Origin: Pholis gunnellus
Lineage: Eukaryota > Chordata > Actinopteri > Perciformes > Pholidae
DNA length: 64,000 nt
Assembly: GCA_910591455.2 (NCBI GenBank)
Contig: OU342817.1
Location: 11,070,415-11,134,414, forward strand
Direction: 5' to 3'
Below the pieces are notes generated by a model. It had not been told where the DNA came from and did no database searches. It saw only the letters and a program-made list of their open reading frames with translations. Shown piece after piece: positions 39,101 to 53,872 of the stretch. Position 1 is the first letter of the stretch. The number at the start of each line of letters is the position of its first letter. The translations under genes were made by a program, and so were the position numbers.

Positions 39101-42100
39101 ATGCCACTCGCTCCCACAGCAAGAACACTGACGCAGAACTTCACATGTTCAACTGTTGTCGTTTCCTAAAAACGACAACAGCTGGATGCTTGAAAACGAA
39201 GCTATGCGCACACACGCACGCGGGAGGAGTAGAGGGGACTGCTGAATCTATCATCGCCTCTGGTTGCTCATAAATGCAGTGCTAAATGTGCTGACAGACG
39301 TTTCACAATGTCACCAGTCAAAGGTGGCGTGACGCACTTTCAGTCTGAAAAACCTGCTCCCAGACAGAGTGCGAGGTAGTTTTCCAGCCTGTTTTTTTTC
39401 AGTGGAAGTCTTTTTTTCTTTTTCTTCGATGAGTCCTAATGCTTCGGCCATATGCTGGAGGCTGCCGAGAGGACAACAGACCTCAGTGTGCAGACAGACC
39501 CCGTCTGCCTCCCCTCTCTCCCCCCTTTTCCCTCCAACTCTCTCCCCTAAAGGGCCACAAACTGGCCTCTGTGAGAGCCATCAACTGCACCAACGAGCAG
39601 GGCTGTGCTCAACAACCCCCCCCTTCCCCATTCCCGCCTGAAACACCTTCCGCTCACATCCACCTCACACTGCCCCTCTCTGTGCTCTCAACCTAACTCC
39701 CCCCCCCCCCCAAAAAAAACCTGCTTCCTTTGCTGTCTGGTGCAGAGCTGAACGGCCTCATCTACGACACCAACGACCGATAAGCTATAGATCCTTTACT
39801 GAAGTAAAAGTAGTGATAACTAAATAAAAAAAAAGTTATTTATTACAATTAAAAGTCCTGCATTCAAACATTTAAGTAGAAGTATCAAAATGAAATGCAC
39901 AAACTGTGCGGAAAGGTGTTAAATCATTAGATTTCTTTAATCATTATTATTTGTATTGATGAACTAATATGCAAGGGACATTATAATGTTGTAGCTGGTC
40001 AGGGAGATTGAATATGCTGTTGGGTAGTTCAATCCATAATACTATTATAACAGGGTATATTATTTCATGTTTCGTATGTAAAATCTTAATCTGCAAAGTA
40101 ACAAGGAACTGTAGCTGTCAAATATATGAAACAACATTATTTTTCCCCCCTGAAATGAAGTAGAAACTAAAAGTTGAACACCCAAGAACTTCAAAACTGT
40201 TCGCAAGTATGTACTTGCAACAGCATTTGTGTGTCAGCAGCATTACAGGTCTGACGTAAAGTTGAGATTGCTCATGTAGTATTTGTGTTTTCATGGGGAC
40301 TTTAACACAGTGACTAATATGACTTCAGTCTTGTTTATTCGTCCATATTTGACGTGTCGGGAAATCATGAGGCTGGTGACAACAGAGGGTCAATGAAAAA
40401 GACTCGAGTCATCCCAGTTAAACTGTAAACCGCTTTGAGCCATCTGCGTGTACGCAAACACACATTCCTCATCTTGACCGTACCACATTGTGAAAGAAAA
40501 AAAACACCTTGAAACAAGACTCAGTGCAGTTTGTGTTTGACTTCACACCTCGCATGAAGCTGAGACAGAGAGGTGAATCACCTTTGCATCATCCCCGATG
40601 TACGTCAGTTTACTCAGAAGTTGAGAGAGAAAAAAAGAAAGAGAGAGAGAAAAGCACCTCCATTATATCAAATAGTTGCCCATTCAGATAGCAACACAAA
40701 GGAGTTGTGTAATGTACACACCTGGTGGGAAAAGACCTGAAATTTGATCAGTGATTTTCCTACTTGAATAAAACAAGCTTTGCTCTTGAGTCATGTCATC
40801 GTGTATCAAAAAAATAATCACAGAATTAAAGCTTCCTTATTTCAACATGTTTTCCCACATAGTGTTATGTATATGAAATGTATAATGTATTTATTTATCT
40901 TTATCATATCAATGAATGGGGGCATTTGTGTGCATATATTCGTAATAATACAAGGAGAGGGGTGTGACGTTTAAAGGAAGCTGTGGCGTGGTGCACGTTT
41001 ACGGTAGGTCCAGCCCTGAAACCACACCATCACATGCTGGCTTTTCTCACAAACAAGCTCAACCATCTCTCCTGATTATGTCTCCTCATAGTTTACAACT
41101 GGGGCATAATCAATCTCCTCACCTGTCAAAACAAAAGGCTTCAGCAGCTAAACTAACAGGCACGCCGCTCATCGGGGCCTGTTTGACAGCTCCTTCACAA
41201 TGCACCATGGAGCCGCGTTGGCACGGGCCGGCTTGAGGGATGGGCCGCAGCAAGGTTTATGACTGTGCTGACGTCAATGACATAATTCAAATACTTAACC
41301 AGGCTGCACGCTTCCAGCCTTCCAGATCCTCTCCTCTGACTGTGAGCCTGGAAAACCCAACACGGATTCCAGCTGCGGAGCAGAGTAACTTCTGCAGAGG
41401 CGAGTGGAGCGGACTGGCCAGACGGAAAAAAAAAACGACAGGTCGAATTTGTTCTGGCTGTCAGCTGTTTGTTCATTATTTCATCATCAGTAATGATATT
41501 TTAAAACCTGTCACAAACAATAAGGGCCTCCACAAGAAATCATCCAAAACACCATGAGGTTTAACCACTTTCATCAGAACCATACAACAACAACGCTACC
41601 AAATAGAAGATACTAAAAGCTTTAATTCTAAACACTTTTCACTGTTTAGCAGGCCATTAAAAACAGACACCACTGCTTTGCATTGACCTTACAATAAATA
41701 GGCTTCTCCTGTATATTTCATGCTGCACCTCTCGGCATGCCCACACAGACTTCGACACAAAATCTCCTGCCCTGATATAAAAGTGACTCCTTGTTATTTG
41801 GAATCAAAGCGCAGATTACAGGTGACTAACACATGCTGGTCTTCCTCTGTATTTTGTCAAAATAACCGGTTTCAGATCAGTCTTAACAACTTCAGGACGT
41901 GTTTACACAAAGAGACAAAAGATGGACGAGTAATGCGTGTTATGTGGGGGCCTCACGCCCTAGGCAGTGTACGCACAATGTCAGTCGTCCATTTAGTTTG
42001 AAGGCAGAGAATTTGCATGTTTGAAAACAGTTGAATACTGAATTATTTTTGCACAGGTTTAAACTGCAGTGACTGTCTTTCTGAACAGCTGGCATACATC

Positions 42101-45100
42101 CCACTAAGACATGTGACAAGACATCAACAAGGGTGACAAAATCTTCCTGGGCCCCGCTGCCCAGATGTGAACACGGGTTCTGACCAGCAGAAGAGATACA
42201 AGCAAGCATGACGCAAGCATGACGCAAGCATGAGCGCTTACCTGGACCTCTATAGGAGGATCATCCAAATGTTTTGATGAACAAGCGCCATTTAAATGCT
42301 TTAAGAACATGTTTTAATCAATGAACATTTTAATTGTGTACCTCAAAACCAGCCGTTTACTTTCCAGATGAATAATGAATCGCGACGTTAATACAAGTTA
42401 ATAAATAACGCTACGCTCAGCTGTTTCTCCAGACCACCTGAGTGCTGGAAACACATTGCAATACATTATTATACTGAAGGATACTGTAATAAGATGCAAA
42501 AAGATGTGTCCAAGTGACCTTAATTCATTCAATAGGATTGAAAACAACTCAACTCTGTAGGATTACTAAATAAAACATAATTCACCTAAGAATGTGTATC
42601 GTATTACTGATAAGAGTCACAGATCGGATCAAAAATCGGATCAGCACAAAAGAAAAAAAGGAGCAAATATAACTTTTAGAGATCCCTGATCTTGTTTTTT
42701 GCCACTAATACCAATTGCAGATCATTGATGATCCGTATTGGCAGATCATTGGATGGATGGATGGACGGGTTCAATAAGCTTCAATAAAAAATGCACACAT
42801 TACAAAAGAAAAATTGTGGAATGTCTACGTGAGAGGGGGGCACAAGTTGTTTTTTCTCATATAGTGGGTCAATCTAAGGTTAACTACAGCTAACTACTAC
42901 AGCGGCCTACTTGGGCCAACAGGCCCCACTTTAAGCAGCACTGCCTGAAACATTCATTTGTGAAGGCATTGTGTTAACATTGATTTCTGAATGCCATTCA
43001 GAGGGAACATCCCCCCCCCCCCACCAAGAACATGGTGAGATTTCACATCCCCGTCTTGGTCTATGAATAACCATGGACCCTGGAGTCCCAGCTAACGCTC
43101 GTGATGATACCCGTTACAGATTAATCTCCGGTCCTTGACGGAGAAAGATGTCATGATCAAGCGTTTTCCTCAAAAGTACTATTTAGGCGTAATACAGAGC
43201 GAAGCCTATACTCTGAGTCAGGGAAGAGGGAGCCCTTTGTTGGCAGCGGGGCTCACTGGACTGCATGTGATGGGGCCAAATGTGAAGCGTAAACTGCAAA
43301 CTCACATGATGAGAACTACAAACCCATCACGTTACTGGAGTAAAATGGTTAACAGTGTAAACAGCCTGCAGTGACGCACGCACGCACGCACGCGCACACA
43401 CACACACACACACACACTTTTCTGCTCCTTGTGCACTTTCACTCAGTGGCTGTGGTCACGTTCCGGCTCTTTTTGTTTATTCCATCCAATCCGACCTTTT
43501 TTTTCCTGCTTCAGTTATATCGCATCTGATTAAAAAGGTTTCGAAACGGCGACGTCTCTCTCTGACCTTTGCTGTGTTTTCTTTCTTTCGCATCTCACTC
43601 CCTTGCAACAATCTGGCATATCTCTTACTCTCCCTAGAGCGACATCTGTGTCTTACCTCACCATCTTCCTGCAGGATGGCACACAACACTCTCTTACTTT
43701 TTATAGGCGATAATGTTTCATAGAGCCTTTAATCAGCCATCTACACTGAGCTCATGCCCAGAAAGACGCAGGTACTATATGTTTTCCACAATTGGAGATA
43801 TTGCCTCACTAAACACAGACGCAACAACAGGAAAAATCTCTTCTCCTGAGACAGAAAGCAGCACAAGGGAGGATATGAGGGCATCTTTTCTTGTGATATT
43901 GTTAATTGTTGTCGCCTCCTCCTGAACAATTACTATTATTTACTGTAGTGGCAGGTGTACTGAATGTTTGTAAGCTCAGGAAACGATGACGCCGGTGATA
44001 TTCTATAGTGAAACTAGAGTAGGATGCTAACTAAGAAACACCAGTGTACTGTGTGTAAGAGGTTTCAAAGCAATCTGAAGTTGGGTTAATCCTTTACTTG
44101 TTTTTCTCATTTACCAATAACAAGATGGTTTCGCACGTCAGAGATTACTCTGCAAAGGTCAAGGTTTGTGAGAAGTGTGGAGGAGGAAGGACAATAAGAC
44201 TCGCAGTTGTTTTGTATTTTTTCCTGCTGCAGGACACTCCCATCAGCCCATCTGTGCTGATAGGAAGCGGAGAGCACCCGTGTGCAGGCCGCTCTGACGT
44301 CAATCATGCTTGAAGAACCAGTGCAGCAGGAACCAATTTCCCCTCCTCCCTTTCTTTCTTTCTCTCCTTCACATCCACCTCATCTGAATCACAAGCATTA
44401 AATCTCCTTATAAGGTTCTCACCCTGTCTTTGCTTCAGTGCATGGGAATTTTTGTCATGTCACGGGTTCCTTAATCAATAACTCAAGAGATCGCAGCTTC
44501 TGTTTGCATGTGTGAAAACGCTCAAAGATGACACAGTTGGTGCTGGAGGTGTAAACGTCTATTACTGTTGACATGGAAATGTTCATAAGCAATGACAGCT
44601 CTCCCCAAATTAAGCATTTGCAGGAGGACTGAATATGAAGTGTGAGTGTGTGCTGCGTTTGAAAAAGCACAGTCTATCGCAATCTATTTGGACTGTAGTC
44701 ATTTGCTTCATGCTACTGCGATTCATTGACTTTTAAGCTTTTCTTAAAATTTGAAATGTTGTCATCAACTGTGCATTTTTATCTGTGGCTTTAATGCATG
44801 AAACTGCACGTGTGAGGATTCACATGAGTGGATTGTCTTTTATTCTATTGTATCTTGACTTTTTATTTCTTAAAATGTATACAACTACCACAATAAAAAC
44901 AATGCAACGCATTGCTTATGGAAGGCTTGTGATAGGACTCACCTGACAGACAGACTTTGGTGAGAGAAGGCTGATTCGCAGCAGGAGACCTCCTGCAACC
45001 AGAGAGAAACAGGCCAGAAACTGTTAAAATCAGCTGCCCTGGTGTTTAACAAGGGGCTGCATTATTTTCTTTTACAGTGTGATTTGGTTAAAGCAGCAGT

Positions 45101-48100
45101 CATTGTTGCCACAGCACAAACACAAAACAGATGCTCCGTCCAGTTCAGAGAACTGGACGTCGGTCAGGTTTTCTTCCGCGCGACATCGTTGTGTCTAATT
45201 GCAGTTTTGGCTCATAGTGACCTCTCTCTGAGGTTACATGGACCTCTGGCAAACCTGATGCAACTGCAGCCACTGACCTGGTTCAGTGATCAGAGGGAGC
45301 CTTCATGCACATATGAGATGAAGTAAACCCTTCTTTCAGCAAAAAATTTAATAAAATGTCACTCAATGCTGTGCTGCAACCCAGCGTTTGCACCAAAAAG
45401 CACAAATCTGTCTGTATGTGTGAATCTACACTGTTTAACTTCAGCGCTTCCTTCATGAGACAATAGCAAATACAAATGTTTTTGATGCATTGGCGCCCCC
45501 AAGTGAGGCATGTTGGTATTTTGAATTATAGCAGCTAAACATATTCGTGAAAGCTGAAAGTCGGCATGAAGAATAATTTCCATCAGCTCACATATTACAA
45601 AAAGCCCCCGGTACAAAAACCTTCATTGCATACTTGAAGACATTCTGCAGCATGTAGTCACTCTCCCAAACACAAGCAGGTACTAGAATAACATTAGGAT
45701 ATGACTTACTTATTGGATGAACACTGTACATTTGTTAAGGTGGTGAAATTGTTCCTTACAGTCCGAAGGCTTGCCAGAACCTAAAAATAAAAATCAATGT
45801 AAAAAAAGGGAATGAGAAGAAGAAGCCCACAAGTGGCAAAGGCTGAGTGGAAGTATTTGAAATATCAGCATGAAAAGGGTATATAGAAATATTACAGGTT
45901 ACAATTTCACACTCGCAGGAGGCAGGACTGTGATAATGGGATGGCTACTCCAAAAACGCACGTATTTTTTCTTTTGCATAGAATTGCAGCTGCTTATGCA
46001 GACTGACTGACTTAATGTTTTATCTGGGTGATTTAAAGCGTTGATTAGCAGTGACTGCTGTAGTCTCTGCAGACGTCTCTCGATGCTGAATGGTGCTAAT
46101 CACGTCCAGCCAAATCAATTCTTAACCTTTAGGCATTACTGATGTGCAACAGGTTAAAGTCAGCATGTTCATAAACCTGGATCTTCTCTTAAATATGTTA
46201 TAACAAGGTGGGAAACAACAACTGCTGCATTCATTAGGCTGCAATCAGAAATAGTGCAGCTGGTCATACGGTTCACAGTGTCTACCAAAGTTCCAATCAT
46301 CACATTAAATGTTGGTTGTTTGGAGCTAATTGCAACAATCAGAGAGCAGAAAGTTAAAAGGACCAATTCAACTACTGTTCAAGTTGTTCAGTCTAAAGGA
46401 CGTAGCCATGCCTACTTAAGGCCACCAGGGGGCAGAGAGGTTAATCACACCTTCATGAGGCGCTTCACATCTTAAAAGCCTTTGGGGGGAAAAAGGAGTT
46501 TCCCCAAAAATGCTACAAAACATAATTAATGACTGATGTTATCCATCATCAGCTCTTACCTGAGCAAATGGAGTCACAATCACGTCCTCTCCATGCCTGA
46601 AATGGGATGTGAAAACTATTAAAGACCGAAAAATACACTGTTGAACATAGTGAATTTAACATAACAAAAGTCTTTCGCAATGATTATTATTTCAAAAATA
46701 GGCTTTTCATGTAGACTATTTATTAAACTACCAGAAAACATGCTATATGGTGGTATATTTGGTTATTGAGATGCCGTTCATCGGGACAGAAGGTTTCGGC
46801 CACATTGCCCAGCCCTCTACCAACTCACAGTTCTCCAACAATGGAAGAGTTCCGAGACAAGGACTTCGGCGATATTTCGTAGTCGCTGTCGGAGCGGTAC
46901 AGGAAGGACTCCCGGTGGCCATGGCCCGCCAAGTTGGGATGTAGAACCAGACCTGAAACCGGGGAGGCCTGCAGCTCTGAAGGACTGCAGCAAAACGATG
47001 GACCATTTTCCCCTTCGAAGCTGAGAGAAGACAAGAGATTAACAACAGCAATCAGTTAGATAAAGAGAGTAGCTCAAAGTCAATCATCAATCTAATAATC
47101 AATCATTGCCTATCAAATCATCATCATCATTATGTACTAAGTACTTCCAATAAGCTGCCACTAAGTACTGGCTTGCGCAACATGTTCACAAATCCTATCC
47201 AGGAAAGAGACGGTTGCATAAACCCCACAATGATTACTCACCCATCCAGCCACGGCCTAAAAACCAAACTATTGTGCTCATTAAATAAGCTTTGCTGGTC
47301 AGTGAGAGGAAGGGCGGTTTTATTGTAAACTGCTGCTCTGCGTCTCACTAGAATACTGTGCGTCCATGACAGCTCCACTCAGGAGCAACAAGTAAGTAAA
47401 GAGCTGGGTTTTTTTATTCAGCCTTGTGTATTTTTTATAGTGACAGATACACTCGACCAAACCCAATGGATCTTCTGGATGCAGTAGTGCTTGCATCTAC
47501 CTGCTCGGGGAGCGCAGATGGTCAGCAAGTACAGTAGTTTAATCTGGAACAAGCATCTCCTCTCAGTGCTTGAGAGTAATGCTTTCCTACATGGTCCTTG
47601 ACAAATAAATCAAATCAGAATAAAATTTATAAAAAACATGAGATGTCTGATGCAACATTTAATCAAATAGTTTTAAAACCTAAGCTAATTTCCAATGCGT
47701 GTTCCTGGCCTTGAAAAAAACAAAAACAAACACAGATACACAGTTGAATTAAAAAATATGCAATTATAGAATAGACAGACGGAGCAGATACGATAGATAG
47801 AAGTCCTCTCAGAGAACTGATCAAGACATGACAAAATCCTCAGAGCACAAGCAAACCAGCAAGCAGTCGGTTCAATACGGAGTGTAAACTTAATGCAAAC
47901 ATCTACAGGCCATCTACCCAGCATGCTCGCTGATGCCACAGAGAAACCACCACAGATGCAGAGGGGATATAATCTGTTTGTCCTCATGGTGTGGGTGCAG
48001 GAGGAGACGACACGCTATTGTGCAACCAGATGATCAGGTCGGATGGAGTTTAGAGTGAAAGGTCAAAGTATCAATGCCCCGCGGGAATAACAGATGCCAC

Positions 48101-48964
48101 AAATCATGAATCACCCTCGCTAAGTCCCGAGTTTAGCTTGGATAATATAAGACACGTTAACATTTCATTCTTTATTTCAGTTGCGGTAGAAAAGTGTCCG
48201 CATGCTTTCATAAACACACTCAGTACTCAACTTCTCTAAAAATCTATTTCGTAATGGACCAACTGTCCCAAAGATCACTCAGCCATTTGCCCCACATTTC
48301 AATGTGATATGTGGGATTAAACAGGCACATATCTATCCCACGGAGACGCTCTCAGTCCCACACCTCTGCCAGTAAAGCTCAGATTAATGTGAAATGTGCA
48401 AACACCGATTACGCACAGGCCGAGCGATAAACGTCATCCGTGGTTGCCCTTTGCGTCATCCAAATCCCAACTTCACACAGCGTTAACAACATGCTTTCCC
48501 TACAGCGATTAAGTCTCTTCTGACCCAAGCAGGAAATCACAGTATGTCACAGCGACCCATCGTTTATGCAGACCCTGATCCTAGAAACTGTACACTCACA
48601 GCAATGATCTGCTACAGTAAATTGTATTAAAACTCACTCAAATTCTACCAATGCTGATCATCAATCATTCTCAAACATCTAGACACAATTGAAGAGGAAA
48701 GAAAGACAGAGAGGCTCAAAACATTCAAAGAGACTAGAGTCTAGATGAAGAGTTTAGCTCAATAAAATGGTTTCAAGAAAGAAGAATAAAAAGACAAAAA
48801 AAAAGTCACCTGGGAGCCGAGAGGTGTGCTCTACTGACCACTTCCTCGCTGAAGTCAAAGTGCCCAACCCTGCACCTCGGGGACCTCCGCGGCATTCTTA
48901 TCTCTCTTTCACCTCCTCCGGTCTCATCAGGCAACAAAAAGCACCGCTACTGTGGCTGCTCGCT

Positions 48965-49000
<36 letters not shown>

Positions 49001-52000
49001 GACAGACAGACACACACACACACACACTGACAGACCCCGTTTCTGTGCAGTAACAGGCCACGTGCTGGAATAACGTAGGCTTGGCAGACGCCAAACAGGC
49101 AGATCTGGGCTGGAACACTCGCAGTTGCTCTGTTTATCTGACCGTCTGTCCTTTTCCCCTCTATATTAAGCCACTGCAGATTAGTCAGTGCGTTCATCAT
49201 CCAAATCGGCCCTCGATTGGCTACCTGTGATGTCCTATGAAAGCGTATGCACTGAAAAGGGAGGTATAAAAGGGGAAAATCCAGATTTGAAGTAATATTG
49301 ACAATTGGAATAAAATCATCTGTTTGCATAACCTGTGGCTTTCAGGTCACATCTACTTCAGCTCACAATCGTCACAAATTCAAACAACCAATTTTTTTGA
49401 CCTCTCTCTTTAAGTATTTTGAAAATGGTCGAGCCAAATCACAAAGGTTGATTTTTCTTCTATTAAGAATAAAAACAGCATGATCAGAATCTCATACTGC
49501 GATGTTGATCGCAGTATGAGATGTTGAATCTCATACAAAGATGTTGTCGAGAGACAAAACAGTCCAACATGGTCGCCAACACCATGTGAAGAGATGCAAG
49601 AATCCTATTTACCTATAAGGCTCGAAAAGCCTGGCTGAGAGCGTCTGAGATTTCAGGACTTCACTTCTTTGTCAGACTGCCATCCTTATAAAAATTACCT
49701 AAATAACAGAATGTTGCGGTTCTGGCAGAAGACAGTGTATAATTAATTCAGTGTTAATTTAACACCATGTCAGAGTTTATATATTGTATGTCCACGTCCG
49801 TTGAGTTCACTCATCTCTAGAGGCAATAGGCAGATAGTGTGACTGACACGGGGACATTTGGAAGAGAAGAACCAGAGCTTCCCTTCATCATCCAAGTGCA
49901 GACAGAAGAAACAGGCTGACTTTCTGAACCAAGACCACTGCTCTATAGTAAATGTTTAAAAAACTCCAGACGTGCAGTCTGGAGTTTTTCTGCAGACACC
50001 AGATCCTGTAAATAAAGCGACAGAGGACTGTGGCTCCACACACACACCTCCTGTGTCTCTTAAGGCTGCAGATGGATTGATTGATTGTCATATTATTGGT
50101 TGATACCAGCTCATGTAAGCACACTTCATATTTTGTTTTAAAGGAAAAAAGGTGATTGGATTTTGATATAAAACTACGAACAAATAGATAGTTTTTTGGT
50201 ATATATTGTTAAACGGGTGCACAGAGGGTTAAAAGGGCTTTTTTCATTTCATCTCGACGTTGAGTAAAGCTCATCCCAGAGGAAAACCCTCGGCACTCTG
50301 CTCTGATCAGCTTGTACTTTTCATTATTTCAACGATAGAAACATTTTATGATGAAATAATGTCATCATCTTTCACACGTTTCAACACATAAAGAAGAGCA
50401 GAAAGCAGCAGAAAGATTCTGCACGATCCAACCTATTTTAAATCTACTGCTGCTGCTCCTGTGTAAACTCTACGTCATCTACTGTACATCTGTTCATCAT
50501 CTGTTTCCTGAGGTTCTTCAAAGATTTGCTCTTTCCGTTTCTTTGTCTCTAGAGTTTATTATCTGAAGGTTTTAAAGATGGAGCATGTTGTATATATTGT
50601 AAATCCCTCTGAGATAAACATGATTTTTGGCTCTATAAATACGCTACACTGGACCTAAGATATGCGGGAAACTGCAGACAATTATCATCGACAAACACTT
50701 TGTATGTTATTGGCAACATCTGTTTCCAGTGTTTTACATACCACTTCATCTCTTTGATTAATGCCTCTCCTGAACTCTAACTCACCCTGGAGCAGGGACA
50801 TTTTTGGCAACTTGAAACAAACTACTGCTAAATAAGGCTCTGTGTGAGTTAATAAGTACATCTCAATAACTTCTTACCAGGTATTCGCCACGGTGAAGCG
50901 CCTGTATCGACGGAGACGCTTGTTCACCACCTGCTTGCGAAAGCATCTGGGTGAGCTGTGTGGTGACAGCTTCTGGCCAGAAGTAACAGCGCGAGCACCG
51001 CACGAGTCTGCCTGGTCCGACCTGAGCTCCCCGTTCTCTCCACTGACTTCCATTAATGCAGCTGTGTTACAACCGAGTCTGATGCAAGGGGTTTCCTTCC
51101 TCTTAAAAAGCTACGGCCTTCCAAAGAAACAGTTGAAATAACACTGTGAAAACTATCAGAGCCTCACCGGTTTTATGTTAAAGAATAACGAGTTATTGTG
51201 TTGGAATCAGATGCCAAAAAGACATATTGAAGAAAAGACTTTGCCGGATGTCAAATTCACGATACTGTGCTTATAAATATTCCCTTAAATACTCAGAAGA
51301 ATATGACTCTGTGTTTATGATTAACTCGATTGGTAGAAATCTCATGGCTGCCCCCTCCCCTGCAATATCAATAATGCAAATGAAAATCCAAAACAACTTC
51401 ATCAACAAGCTTATTGGCTGATCAATAACAGCTGACGAGCAATAAACAGAGCAAAGGTTTTCCAGCTCCTGACCTTTAATCCAGATAAATGCAACCCGTG
51501 CTTCTAAAAAGGCAGTAGAGCAGAGTACGAGAGTTACAGAGATGAAAGCAACGGACAATACATCTCTGAAGGGGGCCCGTAATAATCAGTGGTTTAAGTG
51601 CGGTGAGTCATAGAGGTTCAAAGAAAAAGGGGGTATGTGGCAAATTGCCATTCAATAAAGTGAAGTAGTAGCCGTCATAAAGAACATTTTGCTTACATGA
51701 ATTCTACCAAGGAACAGCAGCCCAGTGTATCCTGCCTCAGTGGTAGACGCAACAACAACAGTGTAGTCGGTTAAATGACTGCCAAATTATGTTGTACCAT
51801 CTGATGCCTTAGAAATGAGCAACATTTGTGTTCTTCTCTGGGTCACAGGGTTACAGTTATGACTGTAAGAAAAAACTTAAAAGTAAGAAAATAAGGTGTT
51901 AAAAGGAAACACTGAGAGGAACCAAAATAAAAAATGTAAATGCCAACTTTGCTGCTCATTTGCAAATGCAATGTTGGAGGTAGATGGGAGAAAACACCAG

Positions 52001-53839
52001 CCTCCCACTGTTACCAAACATACAACTTCAATATTCTGCTCCGACAAAAATAAAAAATAGTTCTCAAAAAAATAAGAACTAAAAGCTGAGAACTAGAAAA
52101 ACTAGCAAATGATCTTGAAATTAAATTCATCAAACAACAAATATACAGTGTACATCATAAACAGTGTATCCGTGTGATGATCGTCTTTACCTGTCAGGGT
52201 CCGCCTGTGTGATGTCGATGCGGGGCAGAGAGCAGATGGGCAGACTTGTGGGTCTGGTCCGGGTCACCGGATCCTCTTCAGGTGTGAGCGACCTGACCCG
52301 GTCCCTCTCCGTTTCCCCCAGTCGCCATGACAAAGGCGGCAGCTGCAGGTTGCCAGAAAACCGCCTCTGGACTACGCACGATTCTGCCCCGAGCGTGCTG
52401 CCGGTGGGAAATTGTGCCACAGACGGCTCCTTATCGAAAACAAGACAAAAACGACAATTTCACGAGTAAGATGTCGTTGAAGTTGGTTCATCATATTTAA
52501 CAGTAACATTGCGTACCGTACCGTATATTAACTACATTTATGTTTTGATACTCTTCACTACAAAGAGAAAAAAACAACCGTTTGATCAAAGCTTATTTCA
52601 GGCCAATTGACATATTTATGAAGCAGCGCTGAATATAAATTGTGTGTTTAATGTGTCTGGTCGAGTGTGAGGGTTTCGGTAAGGAGCCCTGGGTGCTTCA
52701 CTGTAATGACGGGTCGTAAACAAACCGGGGCACTGAAGAAACAGAGGTGGTCTGCCAGAGCTCATTCTGCATACATCACTCTCCACTTTATGTTCACCGC
52801 GCGAGTGTAAATGAAACCCGCCGACAGGCTTCAAATGAGCACGGGAGATAGAGGGGAGGCACAACGATGCCCGGGGACAAATGGAGGATCCAGGAATTCC
52901 TAGAACACGGCTTTGGTTTACAAGAAAAAAATGTTGTCGTCTAGTTTGTGTACCGGGCGAAGTGTGAGAGAAAGAGGGACGCCACAACTGACAGCTAATC
53001 GTAACTTGATAAGCCCGCACACGTTCAAACTACTAATATGGAAAAATCCAAAAATATTGGCAGATTGTTGTTTATTAAAAAAGAAAAAAAAGAAAAAAAA
53101 CTATCTTGACTCAGATTTCAAAGCAGGACATTATACATTTAAAAAAGCAGTGCTCTATACAGTGGAAACACACGGATATGAGCTGATATTGGCCGATAAA
53201 TGGGTCCTCGCATATCTATTGGTCTAGCTTAATTAGGTACCAAGGTTATAGATTATTTTAACAAATTAATCTACTTGTCAGTTTCTCAAATTACAAACTA
53301 TTTCCCGCAGCCCGAGGTAACGTCTTCAAATGGCATGTTTTTCCAACCAATCCAAAACCCAAAAGGTATTAAACTTTCTATCATAGAAGACTGGAAAACT
53401 TTTAAAATTGTTACAGGTCTATCAAGTAAATAATAGTTTCAGCTACTAACACTAGTACTAATCAAACAGCAGGACAAGCAGCATCTAACTACGCTTGGTA
53501 AAAAGTCAAAAAGGTCCTGTGGATTGGAAGCCCTTTCACATCTGTCTTGTTGAGTTGATGCATCCAAAAAACTGTAACTAAGTTACATCTTTTCAAGGGG
53601 CTGCCACTAGTGTCATCTGCTCCCATTAAAATGTCCTCTTTATCTTTAAAAGTACACCATTCATGTCCAAATTGGCCCTTCGGTGAGGACAGAGAGAACC
53701 TCTCTGAGAATTGAAAATGACATGACAAATGGAGGTCGGAAGGATAAAAGGCTAAAATTCAGATCATTGAGGGAGTGAATGGAGTGAGACAGAGTGATGC
53801 TACATGAGCGCTAGCAGTGATCTAAGAATTAAAGGGAGA

Positions 53840-53872
<33 letters not shown>

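Noticed and set aside
25349..47020. Assignment of the phosphodiesterase to PDE4A or PDE4C
   Set aside because: FGVKTDQEELL and FEGENGP resemble PDE4A, and fzr1 linkage recalls the PDE4A chromosome. But the B1, B2, B3 and B5-type first exons and the catalytic signatures favour PDE4B.
49489..49989. Hairpins as microRNA precursors
   Set aside because: Stems of 13-15 bp are too short and no flanking extension pairs convincingly.
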